Shown here in pieces: positions 24,663 to 31,796 of a DNA stretch of 48,224 nucleotides (the stretch's first letter is position 1; every line of letters begins with the position of its first letter). Source of the DNA: CAZAZQ01 sp964489705 (GTDB lineage Bacteria; Zixibacteria; MSB-5A5; GN15; FEB-12). The notes beneath the pieces were generated by a model. It saw nothing but the letters and a program-made list of their open reading frames with translations. It made no database searches and was not told the DNA's origin. A program made the position numbers and the translations under genes. The stretch lies in the NCBI GenBank assembly GCA_964489705.1, contig CAZAZQ010000018.1:1-48224 (forward strand), given 5' to 3'.

Positions 24663-25572
24663 CGTTACCCTCCTTCACCGCTTCCGCCCAACTCTTGCCG
24701 GTTTTGATATGAGGCGCGCTCCAATCTACCCGCAAGGCAAGATTTTTCAGCAGGCTTTTTTCCAACTTGCTTCCCCGTTCGTTCGGTTCATCCGCCCACC
24801 GAATGGAATGGTAGAGAAAATACTTGGCGACAAAATGTGACATTCTCGTCAACGGTATCCACAGTACCAGAAAAGACAACAGAACAACTTCAACGGAAAA
24901 AAGCAAAGAAACGGAAGAAACGGGAGTCAACGTCAAGGTCGCTCCCAAATAGCTTCGGAGCAAGTCAAACGATGGGTCTTGCGTAAGGTGAAAAATAAGA
25001 ACGAGCACGGTGGTAACAACAAAAAGCAAGAGATTGAAATAATCGATAGGGGACGTATACCCCCGCTGTGCCCTATCGGAAACTCTCCAGAAGAACAACC
25101 CCAGCGCTCCCACGCCGGCGAGTACCAAACCGATATAGCCAGTCACCATCGTCATATAATATATGAGCGAACCGACGCCCCCTGCTTGGGCAGAGATATT
25201 GCCGCCTGAGGAAACAACGGCCCCACCGATTATCAACAGTACTATCCACGCCATAGTAAAATATAAACCGAGGTGGAAGGGAAACGACGAGGTCCACACC
25301 CGACGGTTATGATGGTAGACTCCTTTGAGGAACAGAATCTCTTGTACCATCTCTTTCAACTCCCGCAGCATATCCTTGCGGCGCGGCTTGGTCCACCAGT
25401 CGAGTTCCTCGACGTAGGAGCCGCCGTAATCGGCGCGCCCTTTCTCATGCGGCACCGGATAGAGCTCCCACCGCATATGCTGGGGCGCCGTGAGATACCG
25501 AACCGCCTTGACAATCATGGCGACGACGGCAACCGCCCCGGCGATAAGGGAAAAAAACTGAAGGGCTGACAT
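24655..25572 (-). CDS. DsrM/NarI-like membrane cytochrome b subunit
   Basis: A 305-aa integral membrane protein of the respiratory nitrate reductase gamma/DsrM/TmcC type. About five hydrophobic segments are visible: one at residues 3-25, then LGLYFTMAWIVLLIIGG (~101-118), MTMVTGYIGLVLAGVGALGLFFW, YFNLLLFVVTTVLVLIFHL and VSLLFSVEVVLLSFLVLWIPL. Histidines in or next to helices, such as H100 (FPFHLGLY), the one in IFHLTQDPS and those near MSHFVAKYFLYHS, are candidate haem b ligands. It oxidises or reduces menaquinone and hands electrons to the DsrK-like subunit whose gene overlaps by 8 bp. A GAGGAG site lies nine nt before the start. The Rrf2 gene precedes it by 39 nt. Confidence 0.85.
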   Translation of the reverse strand: MSALQFFSLIAGAVAVVAMIVKAVRYLTAPQHMRWELYPVPHEKGRADYGGSYVEELDWWTKPRRKDMLRELKEMVQEILFLKGVYHHNRRVWTSSFPFHLGLYFTMAWIVLLIIGGAVVSSGGNISAQAGGVGSLIYYMTMVTGYIGLVLAGVGALGLFFWRVSDRAQRGYTSPIDYFNLLLFVVTTVLVLIFHLTQDPSFDLLRSYLGATLTLTPVSSVSLLFSVEVVLLSFLVLWIPLTRMSHFVAKYFLYHSIRWADEPNERGSKLEKSLLKNLALRVDWSAPHIKTGKSWAEAVKEGNDE

Positions 25573-25611
25573 AAAACGTTCTCCTCTTCTCTCTCTTGCT
25601 GCTCCCGCTGG

Positions 25612-26109
25612 CTACGAATGCCCCTTCCGTGCTTTGGCGGCAAGGTAAGCATCCGGGTTGACCATGGGGATATGGGCAAATTCTTTTTGAATCTTCTCTT
25701 TCCAATCGCTGTCAATAATGTCCGCCAAGGTATACTGAGCGAGGACTTCTTGCAGCTTGTGGCTTGCCAACACCCACATAAGGCGGGCTTCACAGAAGGA
25801 ACTGTTGAGACACACTTCCGGATTGAAAACACAATCCGTTAACCCGACCGTCCCCTGTACCGCTTCGATGATCTCTTTGACCGTAATTTGCTCCGGCGGC
25901 TTGCCGAGTTGATAGCCGCCGTTCTTTCCCGAAACTCCGATAAGCAAACCGTTATTTTTGAGCGGGATGGCAAGCTGTGCCAAGTAATTAACCGACAGTC
26001 CGGTAATACGAGCTACCTGTCCCAGATGAACCAGCTTTTCCTTTTTCAAGGAACGGGCAAGCTCCACCATCATCCGAAGACCGTACCGAGCCCGAGTCGA
26101 AAACTTCAT
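25612..26109 (-). CDS. Rrf2-family regulator with IscR-type cysteines
   Basis: A 165-aa winged-helix repressor/activator. KFSTRARYGLRMMVELA is the Rrf2 N-terminus, ARITGLSVNYLAQL the recognition helix-turn-helix, and VSGKNGGYQLGKPPEQITV the wing. Three cysteines, C93, C100 and C106 (DCVFNPEVCLNSSFCEARLMW), have nearly the spacing of IscR C92/C98/C104, so it probably carries an Fe-S cluster that reports redox or iron-sulfur status. It is the first gene of a run leading into the DsrMK-like proteins, the HEAT-like protein and the kinase with its two receivers. A palindrome beside its own promoter suggests self-regulation. Confidence 0.92.
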   Translation of the reverse strand: MKFSTRARYGLRMMVELARSLKKEKLVHLGQVARITGLSVNYLAQLAIPLKNNGLLIGVSGKNGGYQLGKPPEQITVKEIIEAVQGTVGLTDCVFNPEVCLNSSFCEARLMWVLASHKLQEVLAQYTLADIIDSDWKEKIQKEFAHIPMVNPDAYLAAKARKGHS

Positions 26110-26162
26110 ACCTGCCTCGCTTTTTCATCATTCTTTCGACAAAAAGCCAAAACCTTAGTAAA

Positions 26163-26190
26163 ATGATAAGTTTAATAATAGTTTTGTCAA
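26163..26190 (-). promoter_or_regulatory. Promoter of the Rrf2-dsrMK-like operon
   Basis: Minus strand: TTGACA (26190-26185), 16-bp spacer, TATCAT (26168-26163). The -35 is perfect and the -10 is a 5/6 match. The transcript would have a leader of about 50 nt before the Rrf2 ATG at 26109. The adjoining palindrome (26190-26205) ends at the first base of the -35. Confidence 0.72.
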
Positions 26191-26205
26191 GTGAAATTTT
26201 TCACT
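26190..26205. promoter_or_regulatory. Palindromic operator candidate next to the Rrf2 promoter
   Basis: AGTGAAA/TT/TTTCACT is a perfect 7-bp inverted repeat with a 2-bp centre, immediately upstream of and touching the -35 hexamer. It is a natural candidate site for the Rrf2 protein encoded just downstream. It does not match the known IscR type 1 or 2 consensus closely, so the assignment rests on position. Confidence 0.5.
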
Positions 26206-26344
26206 AATTCACCGTTTCTTTCGCCCTCAGATTTTCATCAAAAAATGACAAGCTCCTCTCCCCTAATTCCATTATCTTAAAGCAGGGAATGAAACTCCCA
26301 CAGAAAATACACAACGGTAGGAAAGAAAGAGTACTTAAAGTATT

Positions 26345-27019
26345 ATGTCAAATTATTACGCAAACTCACTTTCGGCAGAACGGCTTAAGCGATGTTATGA
26401 TATTGCCGGAGAACGCATACGACAATACTTGAGGTCGGAAATTGTTCACCTTATCGGTGCTATCCGACCGGGATACCACGTTCTTGAAATCGGCTGCGGG
26501 TATGGACGCATACTCAAGGAGCTTCTGCCAACGAAAGCTCAATTGTATGGTATTGACAATTCGTGGGACAATCTCCGCTTCGGGTATAACGAGTACGCTC
26601 TCTCGCCGAATCAATGCCGACTCTTTCTCATGGACGCCCACCGGATGGGATTTCTTGACGAGCAATTCGAGGTAGTCTTCTGTTTGCAAAACGGGCTCTC
26701 CGCTATCGGGGGAAGTCCGGAGAACTTAATCAAAGAAGCCCTGCGAGTGACGGCTCCCGGTGGTGTGGTCTTCTTTTCCAGCTACTCGCCCAAAATATGG
26801 GAAGAGCGTTTAGAGTGGTTTCAAAGGCAAGCTAAGGAAGGGTTGCTCGGCGAACTTGATATGGAGCGCTGCCGCGACGGGGTTATCGTTTGCCGAGACG
26901 GTTTTCAAGCGACCACCTTCACAACGGAAGACTTCAAACGGCTGACCAAGCCGCTAAAGAAACAAGTCGAGATTTACGAAGTCGACAACTCCTCGATTTT
27001 CTGCCGGATAACCAAGTAA
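26345..27019 (+). CDS. SAM-dependent class I methyltransferase, unknown substrate
   Basis: A 224-aa cytoplasmic methyltransferase of the Methyltransf_11/25 type. Motif I is HVLEIGCGYGRILKEL (about 48-63), followed by YGIDNSWDNL as the acidic loop and FEVVFCLQNGLSAIGG with LRVTAPGGVVFFSSYSPKIW as motifs for later strands. No extra domain suggests a substrate. It stands at the head of a plus-strand run (epimerase, trmB), divergent from the Rrf2 operon across a 235-bp gap. I see no good Shine-Dalgarno and no convincing -35/-10 close to the ATG. TACTTAAAGTA just upstream is palindromic and may be part of its promoter. Confidence 0.82.
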   Translation: MSNYYANSLSAERLKRCYDIAGERIRQYLRSEIVHLIGAIRPGYHVLEIGCGYGRILKELLPTKAQLYGIDNSWDNLRFGYNEYALSPNQCRLFLMDAHRMGFLDEQFEVVFCLQNGLSAIGGSPENLIKEALRVTAPGGVVFFSSYSPKIWEERLEWFQRQAKEGLLGELDMERCRDGVIVCRDGFQATTFTTEDFKRLTKPLKKQVEIYEVDNSSIFCRITK

Positions 27020-27055
27020 TCGCGTGCTCAATATGCACCTTCAAACGCATTTGCA

Positions 27056-27093
27056 TTGCCACACGACGGCAAATTGCCTATAGTTATGCTGTT
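27056..27093 (+). promoter_or_regulatory. Predicted promoter of the TIGR01777 epimerase, near-leaderless
   Basis: TTGCCA (27056-27061), 17-bp spacer and TATAGT (27079-27084) lie between the methyltransferase stop and the ATG at 27094. The -10 ends nine nt before the start codon, leaving 0-3 nt of leader. There is no Shine-Dalgarno. Confidence 0.5.
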
Positions 27094-27990
27094 ATGAAAA
27101 TTTTGGTCAGCGGTGCAAGCGGATTTATCGGCTCGGCGGTGGTGGCCTCATTGCTCTCCAAGGGGCACCACATTACCCGGCTGGTTCGCATCCCTCAGTC
27201 GCATGAAAGGGATGTAGTTTATTGGAATCCGGCAAAAGGTGAAATCGACTCCGACGCCTTACACGGCATTGAAGCCGTCATTCATCTGGCGGGGGAAAAT
27301 ATCGCTTCGGGAAGGTGGACATCCGGAAAGAAAGAACGCATCCGCACCAGCCGGATTGACGGCACCCGCCTGCTGAGCGAAGCAATTGCTTCTCTTCAAC
27401 CCCGACCGTCGGTTTTTCTCTCTGCTTCGGCGATCGGATATTACGGCGACCGAGGAGAACAAGAACTTGACGAAACAAGCTCTCCCGGCGAAGGCTTTCT
27501 CGCCGACGTCTGCCGCCAGTGGGAAGAGATGACAAAAGCGGCTACCACTGCGGGGATACGAACCGTACGGATGCGGTTCGGCATGGTGCTCGCTTCGAAC
27601 GGCGGAGCCTTGGCAAAGATGCTGCCGGCGTTCCGGTTGGGGTTGGGCGGGCGCCTCGGCAACGGGAGACAATATGTCAGTTGGATTTCGCTTCCGGATG
27701 TGGTGGGAGCAATCTCGCATTGCCTGCAAACAGATGCGGTAGCAGGAGCGGTCAACTTCGTCTCCCCTACGCCGGTGACCAACCGAGAGTTCACTGCCAC
27801 GTTAGGGAAAGTACTCCATCGCTCGACGTTTCTCCCGGCTCCGGCGGGTATGCTCAAGCTTTTCCTTGGAGAGATGGCACAGGAGCTTTTGCTTGCCAGC
27901 ACTAAGGTCAAACCCACCCGTCTCCTCGAAAGCGGCTACCGCTTCCACCATCCCCAATTACCGCACGCTCTGGAAGAAATTTTGGGATGA
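27094..27990 (+). CDS. TIGR01777-family NAD(P)-dependent epimerase/SDR protein
   Basis: A 298-aa extended short-chain dehydrogenase (YfcH/SULA type). The nucleotide-binding motif GASGFIGSAVV lies at residues 8-18. VIHLAGENIASGRW and SRIDGTRLLSEAI are family signatures. The active-site region SASAIGYYGDRGEQELDE supplies the serine and tyrosine. The C-terminal part carries a DUF1731-like domain (LGEMAQELLLASTKVKPTRL). I start it at the ATG at 27094, where the Rossmann fold begins. A longer in-frame ORF would overlap the methyltransferase by 130 bp and cross the predicted promoter. Substrate unknown; relatives include cell-division-inhibitor-annotated SulA homologues, a name not informative here. 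Confidence 0.9.
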   Translation: MKILVSGASGFIGSAVVASLLSKGHHITRLVRIPQSHERDVVYWNPAKGEIDSDALHGIEAVIHLAGENIASGRWTSGKKERIRTSRIDGTRLLSEAIASLQPRPSVFLSASAIGYYGDRGEQELDETSSPGEGFLADVCRQWEEMTKAATTAGIRTVRMRFGMVLASNGGALAKMLPAFRLGLGGRLGNGRQYVSWISLPDVVGAISHCLQTDAVAGAVNFVSPTPVTNREFTATLGKVLHRSTFLPAPAGMLKLFLGEMAQELLLASTKVKPTRLLESGYRFHHPQLPHALEEILG

Positions 27991-28052
27991 GTATGGGTAC
28001 AACAAGCTTGAGAAGGTCAAGACACCGGTGAACGAAAAGGAACCGAAGAAAG

Positions 28053-28652
28053 ATGAAAACCTTTCCGTACGAATACGAAGCCAAAAAAGAAGTCCTCTTT
28101 TACCCCGAGAAACCCTCGGATTTTTCCGGCGACGTCCTTGAAATCGGTCCCGGCAGAGGGGATTTGCTGCTCTCGCTGGCGGAAGCATACCCGCAGAAAA
28201 AATTCGTCGCCATTGAGCTGGGAAAGAAGCGGTATTACAAGCTCATCCCCCGCATTGAAAAGAAAGGACTGACAAACATTCTCCTTATTCAGGGAGATGC
28301 GAGAATCATCCTCCCCAAGTATTTTTCCTCGGAAACGTTTGAGCGGATATATATCCTCTTTCCCGATCCCTGGCCCAAGAAACGCCATGCCCCCAAGCGC
28401 CTGATGAATACGGAGTTTCTCACCTTGATAACCCGCTACCTTCTTCCCGGCGGCAATTTGATAAGCGCCACCGATGTCGCCTCGTATGCGGAATGGGTAA
28501 TTGAAAACGTCACCCAGGTTCCGTCTTTGAAAAATCTGGGTACGCCGTACGTGGAAGCGTCGGTATTGAACGATTATGAACCGACGTTTTTTGAAATGAA
28601 ATGGCGCCAAGAAGGACGGCATATCTATTACATGTGGTTCCGCCGGGTATAG
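28053..28652 (+). CDS. trmB: tRNA (guanine-N7-)-methyltransferase
   Basis: A 199-aa TrmB that makes m7G46 in the variable loop of tRNA. It has the SAM motif VLEIGPGRGDLLLSLA, the AIELGKKRYYKL loop, GDARIILPKYF and the TrmB hallmark FPDPWPKKRHAPKRLMN. It ends with TFFEMKWRQEGRHIYYMWF. It is shorter than the common 220-240 aa because the N-terminal extension is nearly absent: the sequence begins directly with MKTFPYEYEAKKEVLFYPEKP. An AAGGA site lies 13 nt before the ATG. It converges with the PUA-domain gene, whose stop is 12 nt away. Confidence 0.94.
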   Translation: MKTFPYEYEAKKEVLFYPEKPSDFSGDVLEIGPGRGDLLLSLAEAYPQKKFVAIELGKKRYYKLIPRIEKKGLTNILLIQGDARIILPKYFSSETFERIYILFPDPWPKKRHAPKRLMNTEFLTLITRYLLPGGNLISATDVASYAEWVIENVTQVPSLKNLGTPYVEASVLNDYEPTFFEMKWRQEGRHIYYMWFRRV

Positions 28653-28664
28653 CTCTGTAACAGG

Positions 28665-29123
28665 CTAAAGAAATTCAATCCGCAATCGGGACGCCTTGGG
28701 AAGTACATTTTTGACCACATTTCCCTTCAGCAAACCGCACGCCACCGGCTCGCATGTATATTTCAAAAGCACATAGCCGTCGGTGGCTCTTTTCAGCGTG
28801 TCAGAGCTAAGTTCGAGATCTTCCCCTCTGAGATACGCCCGGGTTTGAGCAGCGGTAAGTTCGACGGTATTTTTTGTCACATACTTGCCGAACATCTGAA
28901 AGAAAATGCTCGACGGTTTTATCCCTCTCTGCCTTCTCACCACCAAAATTCCCGTCGTCTCGGCAAGCGACAAGTCAAAATCCGCCAGAGGTCCGAGCAG
29001 TACCGTTCCATGAGCACCGCTATAGAGGGTGAAGCCGTCGAACAGCTCGGAGGCAAACCCGAAACGACGCTCCAAGTATTCGAACACTTCCTGCTGCACT
29101 TCTTGTGGGCACGAGGTAATCAT
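28665..29123 (-). CDS. Stand-alone RsmF-type PUA-like RNA-binding protein
   Basis: A 152-aa protein resembling the C-terminal RNA-binding part of RsmF/YebU-like rRNA methyltransferases. The segment AAQTRAYLRGEDLELSSD, then TDGYVLLKYTCEPVACGLLKGNVVKNVLPKASRL, matches the pattern of the Methyltranf_PUA module (ylrGe, dGyvlvky, plG.Gk, lKN.lPk). The first half (FEYLERRFGFASELFDGFTL) resembles the linker domain before it. Its ATG overlaps the stop of the NOL1/NOP2/Sun methyltransferase by ATGA, and together the two proteins (307 + 152 aa) equal one ordinary RsmF of about 460-480 aa. I infer a split enzyme whose halves associate. Confidence 0.72.
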   Translation of the reverse strand: MITSCPQEVQQEVFEYLERRFGFASELFDGFTLYSGAHGTVLLGPLADFDLSLAETTGILVVRRQRGIKPSSIFFQMFGKYVTKNTVELTAAQTRAYLRGEDLELSSDTLKRATDGYVLLKYTCEPVACGLLKGNVVKNVLPKASRLRIEFL

Positions 29124-30043
29124 TTTCGTATTTTCGCTACAAAAAAACCGTTGGTGTTGTTCTCATGCGGCAATAAACGTACCGCCAAGCTTACTTGCTC
29201 GTTGAACTGTTGTCCTTCCCACTCTCTCAGCGCCGGAGAAAGCTTGAGATGAGGAACTTCAATCGGCATTAACTTCGCCTCTCTTTCTTGAAGCAGCCAA
29301 TCCACAATCGCTTCGTTCTCTTCCGGAGCAAACGTACAGGTCGCATACACCAACACCCCTCCCGGTGCAAGCAAATCAAAGGCTCGAAGAATCAACTGTC
29401 GTTGCAAGCCGGCATAGGTTCGGATGCGATGCTCCGACCAGCGGGTAAACAGAATGGGATTCTTGCGGAGAGTGCCTTCGGAAGAACACGGCGCATCCAA
29501 GAGAACCACATCACACGGCAGCAACGGAAATTCCCGCAGGTCATAATTGGTGATGACGACATTCAAGACCCCGGCTTTGTTGGCGTTGAACTTCAGCGCC
29601 CGAATACGCTGGTAATCGCTGTCGTTGGCGATGAGAATCCCCTGGTTGTCCATCAACGCCGCCAACTGGGTCGTTTTTGAACCGGGAGCGGCGCAGGCAT
29701 CGAGTACACTTAACGCCGTGACGAGCTCTTTCTTCACGACCAAGGGAGGCAGCATCGAAGAAAGCTCCTGTAAATGGATTTTCCCTAAAAACCGCTCCAA
29801 CGTCGCTCCCACCCGCTCGTCATTGGAAACAAAGGCATCAGAATACCACGGTACGGGGGAGCATCGAATCCCGTAGGAGGCGAACTTCTCCGCTATTTCC
29901 TCAGCCGTCGCTTTCAGCGTATTTACCCGAAAGGATTTCGGCAAAGGCGTCAGCAACGATTCGAAAAACGCCTCGGGAGAATCGGTCAACTTTTGATACC
30001 GCTCGATAAACCGCCGCGGGATGGTTACGTTAATCTGCCCCAT
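29120..30043 (-). CDS. RsmB/RsmF-type rRNA (cytosine-C5)-methyltransferase, catalytic half
   Basis: A 307-aa NOL1/NOP2/Sun-family enzyme that methylates C5 of a cytosine in rRNA or tRNA. SAM motif I is VLDACAAPGSKTTQLAALM (K123 included). Motif IV is LLDAPCSSEGTLRK with C186, the cysteine that releases the product. Motif VI is VYATCTFAPEENE with C236, the nucleophile. It stops right after the catalytic core (GFFVAKIRK), where RsmF-like proteins continue into a PUA-like region; that region is the next gene, overlapping by ATGA. I use the ATG at 30043 because the upstream in-frame extension has no family character. TTGTCA lies 41-36 nt upstream, but the matching -10 is poor. Confidence 0.88.
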   Translation of the reverse strand: MGQINVTIPRRFIERYQKLTDSPEAFFESLLTPLPKSFRVNTLKATAEEIAEKFASYGIRCSPVPWYSDAFVSNDERVGATLERFLGKIHLQELSSMLPPLVVKKELVTALSVLDACAAPGSKTTQLAALMDNQGILIANDSDYQRIRALKFNANKAGVLNVVITNYDLREFPLLPCDVVLLDAPCSSEGTLRKNPILFTRWSEHRIRTYAGLQRQLILRAFDLLAPGGVLVYATCTFAPEENEAIVDWLLQEREAKLMPIEVPHLKLSPALREWEGQQFNEQVSLAVRLLPHENNTNGFFVAKIRK

Positions 30044-30108
30044 AATGAGGTAAAGAAAGCATTCCCGCCATTTTTGACAAGCGGAAGATATCCGTGCCTG
30101 CCAGGCAT

Positions 30109-30137
30109 TTGCAATTCCGTCGAAAAAACCGTACTTT
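30109..30137 (+). promoter_or_regulatory. Predicted promoter of the aldo/keto reductase gene
   Basis: TTGCAA (30109-30114), 17-bp spacer, TACTTT (30132-30137). Transcription would start near 30144. That leaves about 40 nt before the preferred ATG at 30186, which has GAGG eight nt upstream, or about 9 nt before an in-frame ATG at 30153. Confidence 0.4.
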
Positions 30138-30185
30138 AGGCGAGAAGGAGAAATGTCACACAGTATTTCGCATGAGGTTGAAACA

Positions 30186-31136
30186 ATGAAATATCGGAGA
30201 ATCGGAAAAACCGGCTTGAAAGTTTCGGAAATTGCATTGGGCGCCTGGCTGACGTACGGCGGTTCGGTCGATGCCAAGCAAACGGAAGTCATTGTCCGCA
30301 CCGCGCTCGATGCCGGGATAAACTATTTTGACTTGGCGGACATTTACACCTACGGCAAAGCCGAGGAAGTAGTCGGAAAAGCCCTCAAAGGACAAAAACG
30401 CTCGGATCTCGTTATTTCCAGCAAGGTCTTCTGGCCTATGTCGAAAAACGTCAACGACCGCGGCTTGAGCCGGAAACATATTTTCGAATCCATCGACAAA
30501 ACCCTCCAACGACTCGGCACCGACTATCTCGATTTGTACTTTTGCCATCGTTTCGACCCCGACACGGAAGTGGAAGAAACCGTCCGCGCCATGGATGACT
30601 TGGTACGTCAAGGGAAAGTGTTGTACTGGGGCACTTCGGTCTGGTCGGCGGTTCAGATAGAGCAGGCACACAACGAAGCCCGCTATTGGCATGCTTACGC
30701 TCCGGTCGTGGAACAGCCGCAGTACAACCTGCTTGACCGGCATATCGAGCCGGAAATTGTCCCGACCTGCCGACGCCACGGCATGGGCATTACCGTTTTT
30801 TCTCCCCTCTCACAAGGGCTGCTGACCGGGAAATATAACGACGGCACCCCTCCCGGCAGCCGCGGCGCTACCACCCCTTGGTTACGGGATGTTCTCACCG
30901 AAGACAATTTGCAAAAGACCGGACAACTGGCTGAAATCGCCGCTTCTTTAGATATCACTCTCCCCCAGCTTGCCCTGGCGTGGATTTTGCACCATTCGTG
31001 GATTAGCTGTGCCATTATCGGTGCGACCAAGCCGGAGCATGTGACGGAAAACGTCAAAGCCGTCGAGGTAAAACTTCCCGATGAGGTTATGGAAAAAATC
31101 GCTCTCGTTCTCCAAGGAAACGACGGGCGGAAATAG
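30186..31136 (+). CDS. Aldo/keto reductase, potassium-channel beta-subunit type
   Basis: A 316-aa NADPH-dependent oxidoreductase with a TIM barrel. The catalytic tetrad is visible as D49 and Y54 (FDLADIYTYGKAEE), K80 (ISSKVFWP) and H121 (YFCHRFDPD). The MKYRRIGKTGLKVSEIALG start and the AIIGATKPEHVTENVKAVEV cofactor-binding end are standard, and the sequence fits the Kv-beta/YghZ group (AKR6/AKR14 type). The start at 30186 gives the usual N-terminus; an ATG eleven codons earlier (30153) is possible but has AAGGAG only two nt away. It would reduce carbonyl compounds, possibly methylglyoxal-like. It is followed after 20 nt by a DinB-family gene. Confidence 0.9.
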   Translation: MKYRRIGKTGLKVSEIALGAWLTYGGSVDAKQTEVIVRTALDAGINYFDLADIYTYGKAEEVVGKALKGQKRSDLVISSKVFWPMSKNVNDRGLSRKHIFESIDKTLQRLGTDYLDLYFCHRFDPDTEVEETVRAMDDLVRQGKVLYWGTSVWSAVQIEQAHNEARYWHAYAPVVEQPQYNLLDRHIEPEIVPTCRRHGMGITVFSPLSQGLLTGKYNDGTPPGSRGATTPWLRDVLTEDNLQKTGQLAEIAASLDITLPQLALAWILHHSWISCAIIGATKPEHVTENVKAVEVKLPDEVMEKIALVLQGNDGRK

Positions 31137-31156
31137 CATATAGCAGAGGAGAAACC

Positions 31157-31660
31157 ATGTTTTCAACCATCGCCCAATTTGAAGAGGTGTGGTCATCCGA
31201 AATGCAAGCCACCCAAAGAGTGCTGCACGCTCTGACGGATGAATCACTGGCACAGCAAGTCGCCGATGGCCACCGTACCATCGGTCGTATTGCCTGGCAC
31301 ATCGTTACCACCATCCCGGAAATGATGGAACGTACCGGGCTGAAACTCGACCTGGTCAAAGCGGATGCGCCGCTTCCGTCGACCGCGGAGCAAATCGAGC
31401 GAGCGTATGCCTCGGTCGCCAAAGTCTTGCTTGAGAAAATCAAAGAGGAATGGCAGGATGACACTCTCTCGGTCGAAGACGATATGTACGGAGAAAAATG
31501 GGCGCGTCGGTATACGCTCATGGCGCTCATTCACCACGAGATTCACCACCGCGGGCAAATCTCGGTGCTTATGCGTCAAGCGGGATTGAAAGTTCCGTCG
31601 ATTTACGGTCCGGCAAAAGAAGACTGGGTGCAATACGGTATGAAAGAGCCGGAAATTTAA
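31157..31660 (+). CDS. DinB-family putative metal-dependent protein
   Basis: A 167-aa four-helix-bundle protein of the DinB/YfiT superfamily. The three-histidine metal site is seen as H48 (GRIAWHIVTT) and two histidines of LIHHEIHHRGQ (positions 126-131). The ending RQAGLKVPSIYGPAKEDW is typical. AGGAG precedes the ATG by six nt. Members include thiol-dependent S-transferases (bacillithiol or mycothiol) as well as many without known function. The proximity to an aldo/keto reductase suggests a detoxification role, but only weakly. Confidence 0.88.
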   Translation: MFSTIAQFEEVWSSEMQATQRVLHALTDESLAQQVADGHRTIGRIAWHIVTTIPEMMERTGLKLDLVKADAPLPSTAEQIERAYASVAKVLLEKIKEEWQDDTLSVEDDMYGEKWARRYTLMALIHHEIHHRGQISVLMRQAGLKVPSIYGPAKEDWVQYGMKEPEI

Positions 31661-31761
31661 TATCGGCAGGACGTCTCCGGTTTGCGTTCTTTATCACCGT
31701 AAGAGATTGTCATCCCGGGAAATTCGGGGAAGCTCCCGACGGATTTTGGCTTTTCTTCGTA

Positions 31762-31796
31762 TTGACTTTCAAAAGTGAGAATGGTATATACCGCCC
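31762..31796 (+). promoter_or_regulatory. Predicted purM promoter, leaderless start
   Basis: TTGACT (31762-31767), 17-bp spacer and TATATA (31785-31790) end six nt (CCGCCC) before the purM ATG at 31797. There is no Shine-Dalgarno. This is the clearest of the five such starts in the window. Confidence 0.65.

Noticed and set aside
26890..27093. 68-residue N-terminal extension of the TIGR01777 epimerase
   Set aside because: It overlaps the methyltransferase in another frame and precedes the Rossmann motif, which must be near the true N-terminus.
30044..30301. 86-residue N-terminal extension of the NOL1/NOP2/Sun methyltransferase
   Set aside because: It is composed of low-similarity, shadow-like sequence overlapping the divergent aldo/keto reductase start; family members begin near MGQINVTIPRRF.
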